Positions 49,837 through 61,759 of a DNA stretch of 64,000 nt are shown here, one piece after another; the stretch's first letter is position 1; each line of letters begins with the position of its first letter. Origin of the DNA: Amycolatopsis lexingtonensis (GTDB lineage Bacteria > Actinomycetota > Actinomycetes > Mycobacteriales > Pseudonocardiaceae); contig NZ_JADBEG010000001.1 of assembly GCF_014873755.1 (NCBI RefSeq), positions 10,423,001 through 10,487,000 on the forward strand, given 5' to 3'. The notes under the pieces were generated by a model. It saw nothing but the letters and a program-made list of their open reading frames with translations. It was not told the origin of the DNA and searched no databases. The translations under genes were made by a program, and so were the position numbers.

Positions 49837-50742
49837 GTGTCGAGCCCCAAACCGCCCCGCCGCCCCGCCCCGCCGCCCGGTCTCCTGATCGTCGACAAGC
49901 CCGCCGGCATGACGTCCCACGACGTCGTCGCCCGCGCCCGCCGCATCATGGGCACCCGCAAGGTCGGGCACGCCGGCACGCTCGACCCGATGGCGACCGG
50001 CGTGCTGGTGCTCGGCATCGAGCGCGCCACCAAGCTGCTCGGCCACCTGGCGCTGGACCGCAAGACCTACCTGGCCACCCTGAGCCTCGGCAGCAGCACC
50101 ACGACCGACGACGCCGAGGGCGAAGTCCTCACCGAGGGCGCGACGGACCACGTCACCGACGAAGACATCGCGAACGGCGTCGAGAAGCTGACCGGCGACA
50201 TCCAGCAGGTCCCGAGCGCGGTCAGCGCCGTCAAGATCGACGGCAAGCGCGCCTACGCCCGCGTCCGCGCCGGCGAGGACGTCGTGATCCCCGCGCGCCC
50301 GGTCACCGTCTACCGCTTCGACGTCCTGGCCGTCCGGCACGAAGCGGACCACGTCGAGGTCGACGCCGTCGTCGAGTGCTCGTCCGGCACCTACGTCCGC
50401 GCGCTGGCCCGCGACCTCGGCGCGGATCTCGGCTGCGGCGGGCACCTGAAGGCGTTGCGGCGCACCACGGTCGGCCCCTTCACACTGGCCCGGGCGCGCA
50501 CCCTCGACCAGCTCGAGGAGAAGCCAGAGCTGAGCCTGGACCTCGACGCCGCCGTCGCCGCCGCCTTCCCGAGGCGCGACCTCGACGCGGCCACGGCGAA
50601 GGCGGTCCGGCACGGGCAGCGCATCCCGGCGGCCGGGCTCGAAGGCACCTACGGGCTCTTCGGGCCCGACGGCCGGGTGCTCGCGCTGGCCGCCGACGAA
50701 CAAGGCGTGTCCCGCGCGGTGGTGGTGTTGCTGCCCGCCTAG
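49837..50742 (+). CDS. truB: tRNA pseudouridine(55) synthase TruB
   Basis: The 301-residue protein matches TruB: GLLIVDKPAGMTSHDVVARARR, the catalytic Asp in HAGTLDPMATGVLVLGIERATK, VPSAVSAVKIDGKRAYARVRAGE, and CSSGTYVRALARDLG with a C-terminal PUA-like portion (FGPDGRVLALAADE). It makes Psi55 in tRNA. GTG at 49837; 30 bases separate it from the ribF gene start. Confidence 0.96.
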   Translation: MSSPKPPRRPAPPPGLLIVDKPAGMTSHDVVARARRIMGTRKVGHAGTLDPMATGVLVLGIERATKLLGHLALDRKTYLATLSLGSSTTTDDAEGEVLTEGATDHVTDEDIANGVEKLTGDIQQVPSAVSAVKIDGKRAYARVRAGEDVVIPARPVTVYRFDVLAVRHEADHVEVDAVVECSSGTYVRALARDLGADLGCGGHLKALRRTTVGPFTLARARTLDQLEEKPELSLDLDAAVAAAFPRRDLDAATAKAVRHGQRIPAAGLEGTYGLFGPDGRVLALAADEQGVSRAVVVLLPA

Positions 50743-50771
50743 GGTGGGCCTTACAGAGACGGGAGTGCGAC

Positions 50772-51755
50772 GTGCTGCGGTGGCGTGGGCTGGGGGACCT
50801 CCCCGGCGGCTGGGGCCGGTGCGTGGTCACCATCGGCGTGTTCGACGGGGTGCATCGCGGGCACCAGGAGCTGATCAGCCGGACCGTGGCCGCGGCGGCC
50901 GAACGGGGGCTGCCGAGCGTCATGCTGACGTTCGACCCGCACCCGTCGGAGGTGCTGCGCCCGGGCAGCCACCCGGCGCAGCTGACCACGTTGCGGCGCA
51001 AGGCGGAAATCGTCGAGAGCCTCGGCGTCGACGTCTTCTGCGTGCTGCCGTTCACCTTGGAGCTGTCCCGGCTGGCGCCGGAGGAGTTCGTGCACGAGGT
51101 GCTCGTCGACCGCCTGCACGCGGCCGCGGTGATCGTCGGCGACAACTTCACCTTCGGCGCCAAGGCCGCCGGTGACGTCGCGATGCTGCGCACCCTCGGC
51201 CGCCGGTTCGGGTTCGCCGCCTACGGCGCGGAACTGCAGGGCAAGGAACTGTCCGAAGAGGACCAATCGGCGATCACCTTCTCCAGCACGTACGTCCGGT
51301 CGTGCATCGACGCGGGTGACGTCGTGGCGGCGGCCGAGGCGCTCGGCCGCCCGCACCGCCTGGAGGGCATCGTCGTCCGCGGCGACGGCCGCGGCCACGA
51401 GCTCGGCTACCCGACGGCGAACCTGTCGACGCCGCGCTTCGCCGCCGTCCCGGCCGACGGCGTGTACAGCGCCTGGTTCACCCGCTCGGCGGACCCGTCG
51501 CGCCGGCTGCGCGCCGCGGTCTCGGTGGGCACGAACCCGACGTTTTCCGGGCGCGAGCGCACCGTCGAGGCGTTCGTCCTCGACGTCGACGAGGACTTCT
51601 ACGGCCAGCACGTCGCGATCGACTTCGTGACACGGCTGCGCGACCAAGTGCGCTTCGCCGACTCGGCCGGGCTCGTCACGCAGATCGACGACGACGTGAT
51701 CGAGACGAGAAAGGCACTGGAGCTGCCCCCGGACGCCCCGACCGGGGGCGAATAG
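50772..51755 (+). CDS. ribF: Bifunctional riboflavin kinase/FAD synthetase RibF
   Basis: The 327-residue protein has the nucleotidyltransferase domain (VVTIGVFDGVHRGHQELIS with the HxGH, SVMLTFDPHPSEVL, ITFSSTYVRSCI) and the riboflavin kinase domain (GIVVRGDGRGHELGYPTANL, VSVGTNPTFSGRERTVEAFVLD). It makes FMN and FAD. GTG at 50772. Order truB-ribF-rpsO is conserved in actinobacteria, with two extra genes inserted here. Confidence 0.96.
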   Translation: MLRWRGLGDLPGGWGRCVVTIGVFDGVHRGHQELISRTVAAAAERGLPSVMLTFDPHPSEVLRPGSHPAQLTTLRRKAEIVESLGVDVFCVLPFTLELSRLAPEEFVHEVLVDRLHAAAVIVGDNFTFGAKAAGDVAMLRTLGRRFGFAAYGAELQGKELSEEDQSAITFSSTYVRSCIDAGDVVAAAEALGRPHRLEGIVVRGDGRGHELGYPTANLSTPRFAAVPADGVYSAWFTRSADPSRRLRAAVSVGTNPTFSGRERTVEAFVLDVDEDFYGQHVAIDFVTRLRDQVRFADSAGLVTQIDDDVIETRKALELPPDAPTGGE

Positions 51756-51852
51756 GGGATTTCGCGTTCACGCACGTCGGGGCGATGGCAAGATGCTCAC
51801 GGACGGTGCGCGCAGGGCATCCGGGCGAAGCGGGTTTAGGGGAGCGGAACTG

Positions 51853-52326
51853 GTGGAGGACCACAAGATCGTCCAGCGGAACATCGCGTTGCAGCGCGAG
51901 TGGTACGGGGAGCCGCTCGGCGACCGCGTCCGCCGGCTCGTCGTCGCGTTCGACGTTTCGCAGGCGTTCTTGGCCGAAGTCCTCGGGATCAGCGCCCCCA
52001 TGCTCAGCCAGGTGATGAGCGGACGGCGGGCGAAGATCGGCAACCCGGTCGTGCTGGCCAGGATGATCATGCTCGAGCGCAAGATCCTCGTACCCGAGGT
52101 CGCCGCCGGCAACCGCGACGCGATGCTGGCCGCGATGGAGGACGTCCGCGACTCGCGCCCCACCGTCGGCCGCGACAACATCCCGGTGGTCAACGAAGAC
52201 GCGAAGGTCCTCGCCTACCTGCGCGACCTGGCCGAGGACGAAGACCTGGGCGAGGCCGCCAAGCGCCTCGACGACGAGTTCCCGGCCATCGCCGACCTGC
52301 TCCGCCGGGCGGGCAACGGCTCCTGA
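51853..52326 (+). CDS. Helix-turn-helix DNA-binding protein
   Basis: The 157-residue protein has an HTH of Cro/XRE shape (SQAFLAEVLGISAPMLSQVMSGRRAKIG, split) at ~35-65 and a helical C-terminus (VVNEDAKVLAYLRDLAEDEDLGEAAKRL). GTG 51853 with GGGGAG upstream; the frame is open further up to 51793 without support. The stop overlaps the next ATG by one base (TGATG). Regulatory target unknown. Confidence 0.82.
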   Translation: MEDHKIVQRNIALQREWYGEPLGDRVRRLVVAFDVSQAFLAEVLGISAPMLSQVMSGRRAKIGNPVVLARMIMLERKILVPEVAAGNRDAMLAAMEDVRDSRPTVGRDNIPVVNEDAKVLAYLRDLAEDEDLGEAAKRLDDEFPAIADLLRRAGNGS

Positions 52327-52829
52327 TGCCGGTCCTGTTCAGCGCGCTGCTCCCGCCGGACGACGTCGTCGAGCAGGTCGCCGCGGCCCTCGGCGACCCC
52401 GACGACGGCCTGCGCTGGGAGCCGCCGGAGCGCTGGCACGTCACGCTCGCCTACTACGGGCCGGACGACGTCGGGACGCGGGCGGCCTGGCTGGGGGAGC
52501 GCCTGGCCGGGCGGGCGCCCGTCGACGTCCGGCTGGAAAAGGCCGCGACGTTCCCCGGCGTGCTGTGGTTGACTGTCGCCGGAACGGAGCTGACGCCGCT
52601 CGCGCACGCCGCGGGCGCCGACGCCGAGGCGAGGCCGTACCGGGCCCACCTGACGCTCGCGCGGTTCCCCCGGGAAGAACCGGGGCTCGCCGCGCGTTGG
52701 ACAGGGAAGCTCGCCGGCTTCACGAGCCGGCGCTGGCAGGCCACCGAGGTGGCGCTGATGACCAGCGAGCGCGAGCCGGGCGGCCCCCGCTACCGGGTGG
52801 CGCGCGTCTTCGAGCTGGACGGCGCCTGA
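52326..52829 (+). CDS. thpR: 2H phosphoesterase, RNA 2',3'-cyclic phosphodiesterase-like
   Basis: The 167-residue protein carries the two HxT motifs of the LigT/ThpR family: RWHVTLAYYG (~36-45) and RAHLTLARF (~102-110), with VLFSALLPPDDVV at the N-terminus. ThpR acts on 2',3'-cyclic phosphate ends of RNA. TGATG coupling to the HTH gene. In this position it is probably in the ribF-rpsO unit; the exact RNA substrate is unknown. Confidence 0.88.
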   Translation: MPVLFSALLPPDDVVEQVAAALGDPDDGLRWEPPERWHVTLAYYGPDDVGTRAAWLGERLAGRAPVDVRLEKAATFPGVLWLTVAGTELTPLAHAAGADAEARPYRAHLTLARFPREEPGLAARWTGKLAGFTSRRWQATEVALMTSEREPGGPRYRVARVFELDGA

Positions 52830-52959
52830 AGACGCTGTTCAGCGGGCTGGTAACCTCACGAGCGGGTCCGGCTGCAGTCCGTGGCGGCCGTGACCGTCTT
52901 CCCGGCGTGCATTCACGCCCGGGGCCGCACGGCACTGATTATTTCGAGGAGCAACACAA

Positions 52960-53229
52960 GTGGCGCTGTCCACCGAAGAGAAGAAGTCGATCCTTGCCGA
53001 GTACGGCGTGCACGACTCGGACACCGGATCCCCCGAGGCCCAGGTCGCGCTGCTGACCAAGCGCATCGTCGGCCTCACCGAGCACCTCAAGGCTCACAAG
53101 CACGACCACCACTCGCGTCGCGGGCTCCTGCTGCTGGTCGGCCGTCGCCGCCGGCTGCTGAACTACGTGATGAAGGTGGACATCGAGCGTTACCGTGCGC
53201 TGATCCAGCGCCTCGGCCTGCGCCGATAG
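52960..53229 (+). CDS. rpsO: 30S ribosomal protein S15
   Basis: The 89-residue protein is a full-length S15: [57 protein letters not shown] (here [19 protein letters not shown]) and [13 protein letters not shown]. It binds helix 22 of 16S rRNA. GTG start after CGAGGAGC. The 130-bp leader could hold an autoregulatory structure, as in other bacteria, but none is clearly recognised. Confidence 0.97.
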   Translation: MALSTEEKKSILAEYGVHDSDTGSPEAQVALLTKRIVGLTEHLKAHKHDHHSRRGLLLLVGRRRRLLNYVMKVDIERYRALIQRLGLRR

Positions 53230-53236
53230 CTTCAAC

Positions 53237-53271
53237 CCGAGGGGGAGTGGCCGCCGGCCGCTCCCCCTCGG
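53237..53271. terminator. Hairpin in the rpsO-pnp intergenic region
   Basis: Arms CCGAGGGGGAGTGGCCG (53237-53253) and CGGCCGCTCCCCCTCGG (53255-53271) pair with one G-U over a very short loop (the inner GGCC/GGCC pairing likely opens to a larger loop). It lies 8 bases after the rpsO stop. In E. coli the rpsO-pnp gap has a terminator and an RNase III processing stem; this is the equivalent position. Confidence 0.7.
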
Positions 53272-53458
53272 TGCAGAAAGACAGGAACGGCGCGAGCGCG
53301 CACGAGGGTCCGTCCGCCGGTCCTCGGTAGTGGTTCCCGGGAAGAGTCCCGGGGGCTTCGATCGAAGACCGGCCTCATTCCTCGAGCGTCCTCAGGCGAA
53401 ACGGGTCCCAGGGTGGGAGACTCGCGCCGTACAGAGGAACCAAAGAGGAGAACAATCT

Positions 53459-55690
53459 ATGACCGACTCCACCGGAGTCACCGTGCACGAGACCGAAGCC
53501 GTCATCGACAACGGCAAGTTCGGCACTCGCACCGTCCGCTTCGAGACGGGCCGCCTGGCCAAGCAGGCCGCCGGCGCCGTCGTCGCGTACCTCGACGAAG
53601 AGACCATGCTGCTCTCGGCGACGACCGCGTCGAAGCACCCGAAGGAGCACTTCGACTTCTTCCCGCTGACCGTGGACGTCGAAGAGCGCATGTACGCCGC
53701 TGGCCGCATCCCCGGCGCGTTCTTCCGCCGCGAGGGCCGCCCGTCGACCGACGCGATCCTGACCTGCCGCCTGATCGACCGGCCGCTGCGCCCGTCGTTC
53801 GCCGACGGTCTCCGCAACGAGATCCAGGTCGTCATCACCGTCCAGAGCCTCAACCCGGACGACCCGTACGACGTGCTGGCCATCAACGCCGCTTCGGCGT
53901 CGACCCAGATCGCCGGCCTCCCGTTCTCCGGCCCGGTCGGCGGCGTGCGCGTCGCGCTGATCGAAGGCCAGTGGGTCGCGTTCCCGACCTGGTCGCAGCT
54001 GGAGAAGGCGACCTTCAACATGGTCGTCGCGGGCCGCATCGTCGGTGACGACGTCGCGATCATGATGGTCGAGGCCGAGGGCACCGAGCACACGCTCGAA
54101 CTGATCGCCGACGGCGGCAAGGCGCCGGACGAGGTCGCGGTCGCCGAGGGCCTCGAGGCCGCGAAGCCGTTCATCAAGGTCCTCTGCGAGGCGCAGCAGC
54201 GCCTCGCCGACGCCGCCGCGAAGCCGACCGGCGAGTTCCCGGTCTACCCGGCCTACCAGCAGGACGTCTACGAGGCCGTCGCCGCGATCGCGACCGACGA
54301 CCTGGCGAACGCCCTCCAGATCGCCGGCAAGCAGGACCGCGACGCCGCGACCGACCAGGTCAAGGCCGCCGTGCTGGAGAAGGTCGGCCTCGGCGAGGGC
54401 GAAGCCTTCGAGGGCCGCGACAAGGAGATCGGCGGGGCGTTCAAGGCCCTGACGAAGAAGATCATGCGCCAGCGCGTCCTGACGGAGAAGATCCGCATGG
54501 ACGGCCGTGGCCTCACCGACATCCGGTCGCTCGCGGCCGAGGTCGCCGTGATCCCGCGGGCGCACGGCTCGGCGCTGTTCGAGCGCGGCGAAACCCAGAT
54601 CCTGGGCGTCACCACGCTGAACATGCTTCGCCTGGAGCAGCAGATCGACTCGCTGTCCCCGGAGACGCACAAGCGCTACATGCACCACTACAACTTCCCG
54701 CCCTTCTCCACCGGTGAGACCGGCCGTGTCGGTTCGCCGAAGCGCCGCGAAATCGGCCACGGCATGCTCGCCGAGCGCGCCCTGGTGCCGGTGCTGCCGA
54801 AGCGGGACGAGTTCCCGTACGCGATCCGCCAGGTCTCCGAGGCGCTGGGCTCCAACGGCTCGACCTCGATGGGCTCGGTCTGCGCGTCCACGATGAGCCT
54901 GTACAACGCCGGCGTGCCGCTGAAGGCGCCGGTCGCGGGCATCGCGATGGGCCTGGTCTCCGACGAGGTCGACGGCGAGACCCGCTACGTGGCGCTCACC
55001 GACATCCTCGGTGCGGAGGACGCCCTGGGCGACATGGACTTCAAGGTCGCCGGCACCAAGGACATCATCACCGCGCTGCAGCTGGACACGAAGCTCGACG
55101 GCATCCCGTCGGAGGTCCTCGCGGCCGCGCTGAAGCAGGCGAAGGACGCGCGCATCACCATCCTGGAGGTCATCGCCGAGGCGATCGACAGCCCGGACGA
55201 GATGAGCCCGTACTCGCCGCGCGTCACCAGCGTGAAGATCCCGGTGGACAAGATCGGCGAGGTCATCGGCCCGAAGGGCAAGATGATCAACTCGATCACC
55301 GAGCAGACCGGTGCCGACATTTCCATCGAGGACGACGGCACGATCTACGTCGGCGCTTCGGACGGCCCGTCGGCGGAGGCGGCGATCGACCTGATCAACG
55401 CCATCGCCAACCCGCAGCTGCCCAAGGTCGGCGAGCGCTTCCTCGGCACCGTGGTGAAGACGGCCGCGTTCGGCGCGTTCGTCTCGCTGCTGCCGGGCAA
55501 GGACGGCCTGGTGCACATCTCCAAGCTGGGCAACGGCAAGCGGATCGCCAAGGTCGAGGACGTCGTCAACGTGGGCGACAAGCTCCGCGTCGAGATCGCC
55601 GACATCGACAACCGCGGCAAGATCAGCCTGATCGTGGTCAAGGAGGACGAGGCGCCCGCCGCCGACGCCGAGAAGGCCGACGCCAAGTAA
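53459..55690 (+). CDS. pnp: Polynucleotide phosphorylase
   Basis: The 743-residue protein has two RNase PH domains ([21 protein letters not shown] onward; second from ~310, with [31 protein letters not shown]), an alpha-helical linker, a KH domain ([17 protein letters not shown]) and an S1 domain ([24 protein letters not shown]). It degrades RNA 3'-to-5' by phosphorolysis. In actinomycetes the enzyme (also called GpsI) also polymerises tails. AGAGGAG precedes the ATG. Confidence 0.97.
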   Translation: MTDSTGVTVHETEAVIDNGKFGTRTVRFETGRLAKQAAGAVVAYLDEETMLLSATTASKHPKEHFDFFPLTVDVEERMYAAGRIPGAFFRREGRPSTDAILTCRLIDRPLRPSFADGLRNEIQVVITVQSLNPDDPYDVLAINAASASTQIAGLPFSGPVGGVRVALIEGQWVAFPTWSQLEKATFNMVVAGRIVGDDVAIMMVEAEGTEHTLELIADGGKAPDEVAVAEGLEAAKPFIKVLCEAQQRLADAAAKPTGEFPVYPAYQQDVYEAVAAIATDDLANALQIAGKQDRDAATDQVKAAVLEKVGLGEGEAFEGRDKEIGGAFKALTKKIMRQRVLTEKIRMDGRGLTDIRSLAAEVAVIPRAHGSALFERGETQILGVTTLNMLRLEQQIDSLSPETHKRYMHHYNFPPFSTGETGRVGSPKRREIGHGMLAERALVPVLPKRDEFPYAIRQVSEALGSNGSTSMGSVCASTMSLYNAGVPLKAPVAGIAMGLVSDEVDGETRYVALTDILGAEDALGDMDFKVAGTKDIITALQLDTKLDGIPSEVLAAALKQAKDARITILEVIAEAIDSPDEMSPYSPRVTSVKIPVDKIGEVIGPKGKMINSITEQTGADISIEDDGTIYVGASDGPSAEAAIDLINAIANPQLPKVGERFLGTVVKTAAFGAFVSLLPGKDGLVHISKLGNGKRIAKVEDVVNVGDKLRVEIADIDNRGKISLIVVKEDEAPAADAEKADAK

Positions 55691-55704
55691 GACACTCGTT
55701 TGGT

Positions 55705-55755
55705 CCGTGAAGGCCTCCTTACCGGCGTTTGTGACCGGTAAGGAGGCCTTCACGG
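55705..55755. repeat. Palindromic repeat copy B (CCGTGAAGGCCTCCTTACCGG), terminator-like
   Basis: Perfect 21-bp arms (55705-55725 and 55735-55755) enclose a 9-base loop CGTTTGTGA. The first 17 bases of the arm are identical to the repeat at 34360-34410. It lies 14 bases after the pnp stop and 19 bases before the M16 protease start, so it could be a terminator or attenuator; the protease ribosome-binding site follows it directly. Confidence 0.85.
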
Positions 55756-55774
55756 CATGTGAGGTAAGGAACCC

Positions 55775-58316
<2,542 letters not shown>

Positions 58317-58331
<15 letters not shown>

Positions 58332-59282
58332 TTCCGGCGCGAAGATCTCTTCGATCCGCCAGAGCCGGGACGACAGACCCTGTTCGTGGTGGTACCTGAG
58401 ATAGGTTTCCAGCGTCGCGCGGTTGGCGGAAATCCCGTAGGGCCACCAGTCTTCGCCGAATTCGGCGAGGGTTTCGTCGACCAGCGCGTTCGCCCAGAGG
58501 ACCATGGTCTGCACCTGGTAGAGCCGCCGGTTCCGGCGGTAGCGCGCCGCGGCGGCGTCTTTCGCGGCTTCGAACTCGCCGTAGACGCGGCGGGCCAGGC
58601 CGGGGTCGTCCCGCAGGAGCTCCCGCCGGACGACGACGGTGTGCATGATCGGGAAGATCCCGGTGCGGCGGTGGTAGTCGCGTTCCCGCGCCGCGAAGTC
58701 CGGGAACAGGCGGGCGACGTGGGGGGAGCCGTCGAGCACGCACTGCGGGACGTTGGCGGAGAACAGCGCGTCGATCTCACCGGCGTCGAGCATGGTGCTC
58801 AGCGTTTTCCCTTCCCCCGCCGTGGCTATTTCGAGCGCGGGTGGGTGCGGGTGCGGGATGAAGCCGAAGGGCGCCGACGGGCGTTCGAGCCCGCCGATCA
58901 CCCAGCGGTTCGCCTCGGGCTCGAAGCCGTATTCGTCCATCAGGATGCCTTTGGCCCAGACGCCCGAGTCCTGGCCGTAGGTCCCGAATTCGCCGATGGT
59001 CCGCCCGGTGAGCCCGTCCGGCCCGGTGATGCCCGCGTGGGTGTTGACGAAGACGCAGGAGTGCCGGAACACCCGGTTGGGGAAGATCGGCAGCGCCACG
59101 AAGGGCGTGTCTTCTTCGAGCAGGCGCAGGTAGAACGTGAGGCCGAGCTCGGCGACGTCGAATTCGTTCCCGCGGATGAGCCGCTCGAAGATCTCCGGCA
59201 GCGTATCGGCGGTTTCGACGGTGGTGGTTTCGAACAGCTGCGCGGTGGTGTCGTAGCGGAAGCACCCGATCCTGAGGTCCAT
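58317..59282 (-). CDS. 4,5-dihydroxyphthalate decarboxylase-like / PBP-like protein
   Basis: The ~321-residue protein has no signal peptide and belongs to the type-2 periplasmic-binding-fold family that includes 4,5-dihydroxyphthalate decarboxylase: DVAELGLTFYLRLL, FVALPIFPNRVFRHSCVFVNTHAGI (split), GRTIGEFGTYGQDSGVWAKGIL, FPIMHTVVVRRELL. ATG 59282 used; an ATG 12 bases upstream (MIEGMDL) is possible. Divergent from a LysR gene with a LysR-type box between. Aromatic-acid decarboxylation or ligand binding; undetermined. Confidence 0.82.
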
Positions 59283-59339
59283 GCCCTCGATCATCGGTTC
59301 GCGCGGCGGCGGGTGTCCAAGACCGGCTGCGTCCACTCG

Positions 59340-59354
59340 ATACCCTGGGAGTAT
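59340..59354. promoter_or_regulatory. LysR-type box ATAC-N7-GTAT over the LysR start
   Basis: ATACCCTGGGAGTAT (59340-59354) is a 15-bp interrupted palindrome of the ATAC-N7-GTAT type used by LysR regulators. It overlaps the LysR ATG (59353) and lies 57 bases before the divergent PBP-like start. It is the only symmetric element seen in the 70-bp gap. Confidence 0.5.
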
Positions 59355-60213
59355 GGACCTGCGCGTGCTCCGGTACTTCGTCGCGGTGGCCGACGAGCGG
59401 CACATCGGCCGCGCGGCGGGGCGGCTGCACATGGCGCAGCCGCCGCTGAGCCGTGCGGTGCGCGGGCTGGAGGACGAGCTGGGCGCGACGCTGTTCGAGC
59501 GCACGCCGAAGGGCGTCACGCTCACCGCGGCGGGCACGGTGCTGTACGACGAGGCGGTCGCGCTGCTGGCGCGGGCGGGCCGAATCCCCGACCGCGTCAC
59601 GGCAGCGGCGGGCACGGCGACCCTGACGGTCGGCACCCTGGCGGACACCGCCGAGCATGCCGGCGCCCGCCTGGTCCCGCTCTTCCGCGAACGCCACCCG
59701 CACGTCGACGTCCGGGTCCACGAGACGGATCTCGCCGACCCGACGGCGGGGCTGCGCACGGGCCTGGTCGACGTGGCACTGACCCGGACTCCCTTCGAGG
59801 CCAAGGGAATCAGCGTCCACGCGCTGCGCCCGGTCCGCACCGGCGTGGTCCTGCGCGCTGACGACCCCCTGTCCGCCCGGCCGTCGGTGACCACGGCGGA
59901 CCTGGCCGGCCGCCGCTGGATCCGCCTCCCGGACGGCACCGACCCGACGTGGGCGGCGTACTGGACGAGCGGCGCGGCGGACGGTCCGGTGGTGCGGACG
60001 ATCCAGGAGTGCCTGCAGGCGGTGCTGTGGAACGGGATTTCGGCGTTCGCCCCGCTCGGCCAGCCGTTGCCGGAGGGGCTGAGCGTCGTCCCGGTGGCGG
60101 ACCGCCCGCCGAGTGAGCTGGTGGTGGCGTGGCCGAAGACCGGGGGAGGCCCGCTCGTCCGGGGGTTCGTGCGGGTGGCGGCTTCGCTGGGTCCGGCAGA
60201 CTGGACCCAGTGA
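59353..60213 (+). CDS. LysR family transcriptional regulator
   Basis: The 286-residue protein has the LysR HTH (MDLRVLRYFVAVADERHIG, AAGRLHMAQPPLSRAVRGLE) and an effector domain from ~95. GGGAGT precedes the ATG. Divergent from the dihydroxyphthalate-decarboxylase-like gene, which it probably controls. Its stop lies 10 bases before the TTG of the frameshifted membrane gene. Confidence 0.92.
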   Translation: MDLRVLRYFVAVADERHIGRAAGRLHMAQPPLSRAVRGLEDELGATLFERTPKGVTLTAAGTVLYDEAVALLARAGRIPDRVTAAAGTATLTVGTLADTAEHAGARLVPLFRERHPHVDVRVHETDLADPTAGLRTGLVDVALTRTPFEAKGISVHALRPVRTGVVLRADDPLSARPSVTTADLAGRRWIRLPDGTDPTWAAYWTSGAADGPVVRTIQECLQAVLWNGISAFAPLGQPLPEGLSVVPVADRPPSELVVAWPKTGGGPLVRGFVRVAASLGPADWTQ

Positions 60214-60222
60214 CGCTGGTTT

Positions 60223-61022
60223 TTGAAGCTCGTCTTGGCCCCGTTGCTGGTGGTGGGTTCGTCCTTGGCCGGGCGCCGGTGGGGGCCGGGGGTGACCGGG
60301 CTGCTGGTGGCCATGCCGGTGGTGGCGGGACCGATTTTGCTGATCACGTACGTCGACCACGGGCCGCTTCGGCGTCGTTGCTGGGCCTGGTGTCGCTGGC
60401 GGCGTTCGCGGTGGTGTTCGCGCGGGTCGCGCGGGCTCGTGGGTGGCTGGGGACGGTGGTGGTCGGGTGGCTGGTGTGTCTTGCGCTGGATCTGGCGCTG
60501 TCGTTCGCCCCGGTGCCGGTGTGGCTCGCGCTGGGTGCGGCCCTCGTGGCGGCTTGGGCGGGCACACGGCTTGTGCGGGCCGCCCCGGTGAGGCTGTTCG
60601 CGTCGGCCGAGGCAGGGTCGCTGGGCTTGCCCGGCCAAGGCGAAACGGCGCCGTCAAGCCGGGGTACGTCCGGCTCGCTGAACCTGCCCTGGTGGGACCT
60701 CCCCGCCCGAGCGCTGGCGACAGCCGGACTCGTCCTGGCACTCACCGCGACCGCAGGCCGCCTCGGCCCGGACCTGACGGGCGTGCTGGCCCCGTTCCCG
60801 ACGGGAACGAGCGTGGTGGCGGCCTTCGCCCTGGCGCAAGGCGGCCCGGCAGCGGCGGTAGCGACCATGCGAGGCGTACTACGCGGCCTCCGCGGCTTCG
60901 CAGCGTTCTGCTTCCTGGCAGCGGTACTGGCCGAACCGATCGGCGGCTGGGCGTTCGCCATCGCGGTCGCGGTCGCCGTCGCAGTGGCGGTGCAATGGGC
61001 CAGCCGCAGCACACAAAGCTAA
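60223..61022 (+). pseudogene. Membrane protein gene with a one-base frameshift
   Basis: The first frame (TTG 60223) gives LKLVLAPLLVVGSSLAGRRW and VTGLLVAMPVVAGPILLITYVDHG, then loses sense. At a G-run (60360-60362) the meaning switches to the -1 frame, which continues ASASLLGLVSLAAFAVVFARV and further helices through to 61022. One extra G in the run would restore a ~266-residue protein of about eight helices. It resembles a conserved actinomycete membrane family of unknown function. Either a recent inactivating deletion or a sequencing slip in a G-run. Confidence 0.72.
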
Positions 61023-61088
61023 AGCGACAAAGAACTCGAACCGACTCAAAACCTGAAGCGACTCAACTTACGCAACCACAAAACTTCC

Positions 61089-61607
61089 TCAGTGATGCAA
61101 CCACCCAGCGAACACCGCAGGTGAAGCCGCTATCAAACTGAACCGAATCCACCTTCCGGCCAGCCCGGTGGTCAAGAACGTCGCCAACCGCATCCGCACC
61201 AACCCGGCCAGCACACTGGTCGCCATGAACGGCGGCAACCCCACGAGCGAACTGACCCCGTACGTCCCAGCCATCCAGTGCGGATGCCGATGGCACCGCT
61301 CCCGCAACCCCTCGACCCACCCCCGCAGCCGCTTCGTCCGCAACTGCCACCGCACCCGCCGCGGAGTCATCGGCCGCTCCCGGTGCAACCGGTCGTGCAG
61401 CGGCTTCGGCAGCTTGATCGTCCCCCGCGCGGCGAGGTAGTACAGCGTCTTCCCGGCGATCTGCCCGACCGCGACCGCCGCCCCGAGCCACAGCCAGTGC
61501 AGGCCCGGCTGGCTCGCGCACAGCCCGATCAAGAACACTTCGGCGTTGATCAGCGGCACGATGGCCGAACCGAACGCCACGCCCAGCGTCAGCAGGATCC
61601 AGCTCAT
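61089..61607 (-). CDS. YqaA-like (SNARE-associated) membrane protein
   Basis: The 172-residue protein has three or four hydrophobic segments (ILLTLGVAFGSAIVPLINAEVFLIGL, LHWLWLGAAVAVGQIAGKTLYYLA split, MAGTYGVSSLVGLPPFMATSVLAGL) and resembles the YqaA/VTT family. GGAGGTGA gives an ideal Shine-Dalgarno for the ATG 61607. Function unknown; DedA-related proteins are lipid scramblases or carriers. Confidence 0.82.
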   Translation of the reverse strand: MSWILLTLGVAFGSAIVPLINAEVFLIGLCASQPGLHWLWLGAAVAVGQIAGKTLYYLAARGTIKLPKPLHDRLHRERPMTPRRVRWQLRTKRLRGWVEGLRERCHRHPHWMAGTYGVSSLVGLPPFMATSVLAGLVRMRLATFLTTGLAGRWIRFSLIAASPAVFAGWLHH

Positions 61608-61759
61608 CGTGTCACCTCCCGAAAATCGCTCGCGTTCTTCACGTTATCAGTTCGAAACCTGAAAACACGGGGGTTAGCCCCCGTCTTCGCCCGGTGGCCC
61701 GCACCAGAAGATCACCTGCCGGACGGCTCCCGGTCACCTCCCGCTGGAACGCTGACGGG

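Noticed and set aside
61023..61088. AT-richer gap with CGACTCAA repeated at 61042 and 61059
   Set aside because: Two 8-base repeats in a 66-bp convergent gap are too weak to call a regulatory or mobile element.
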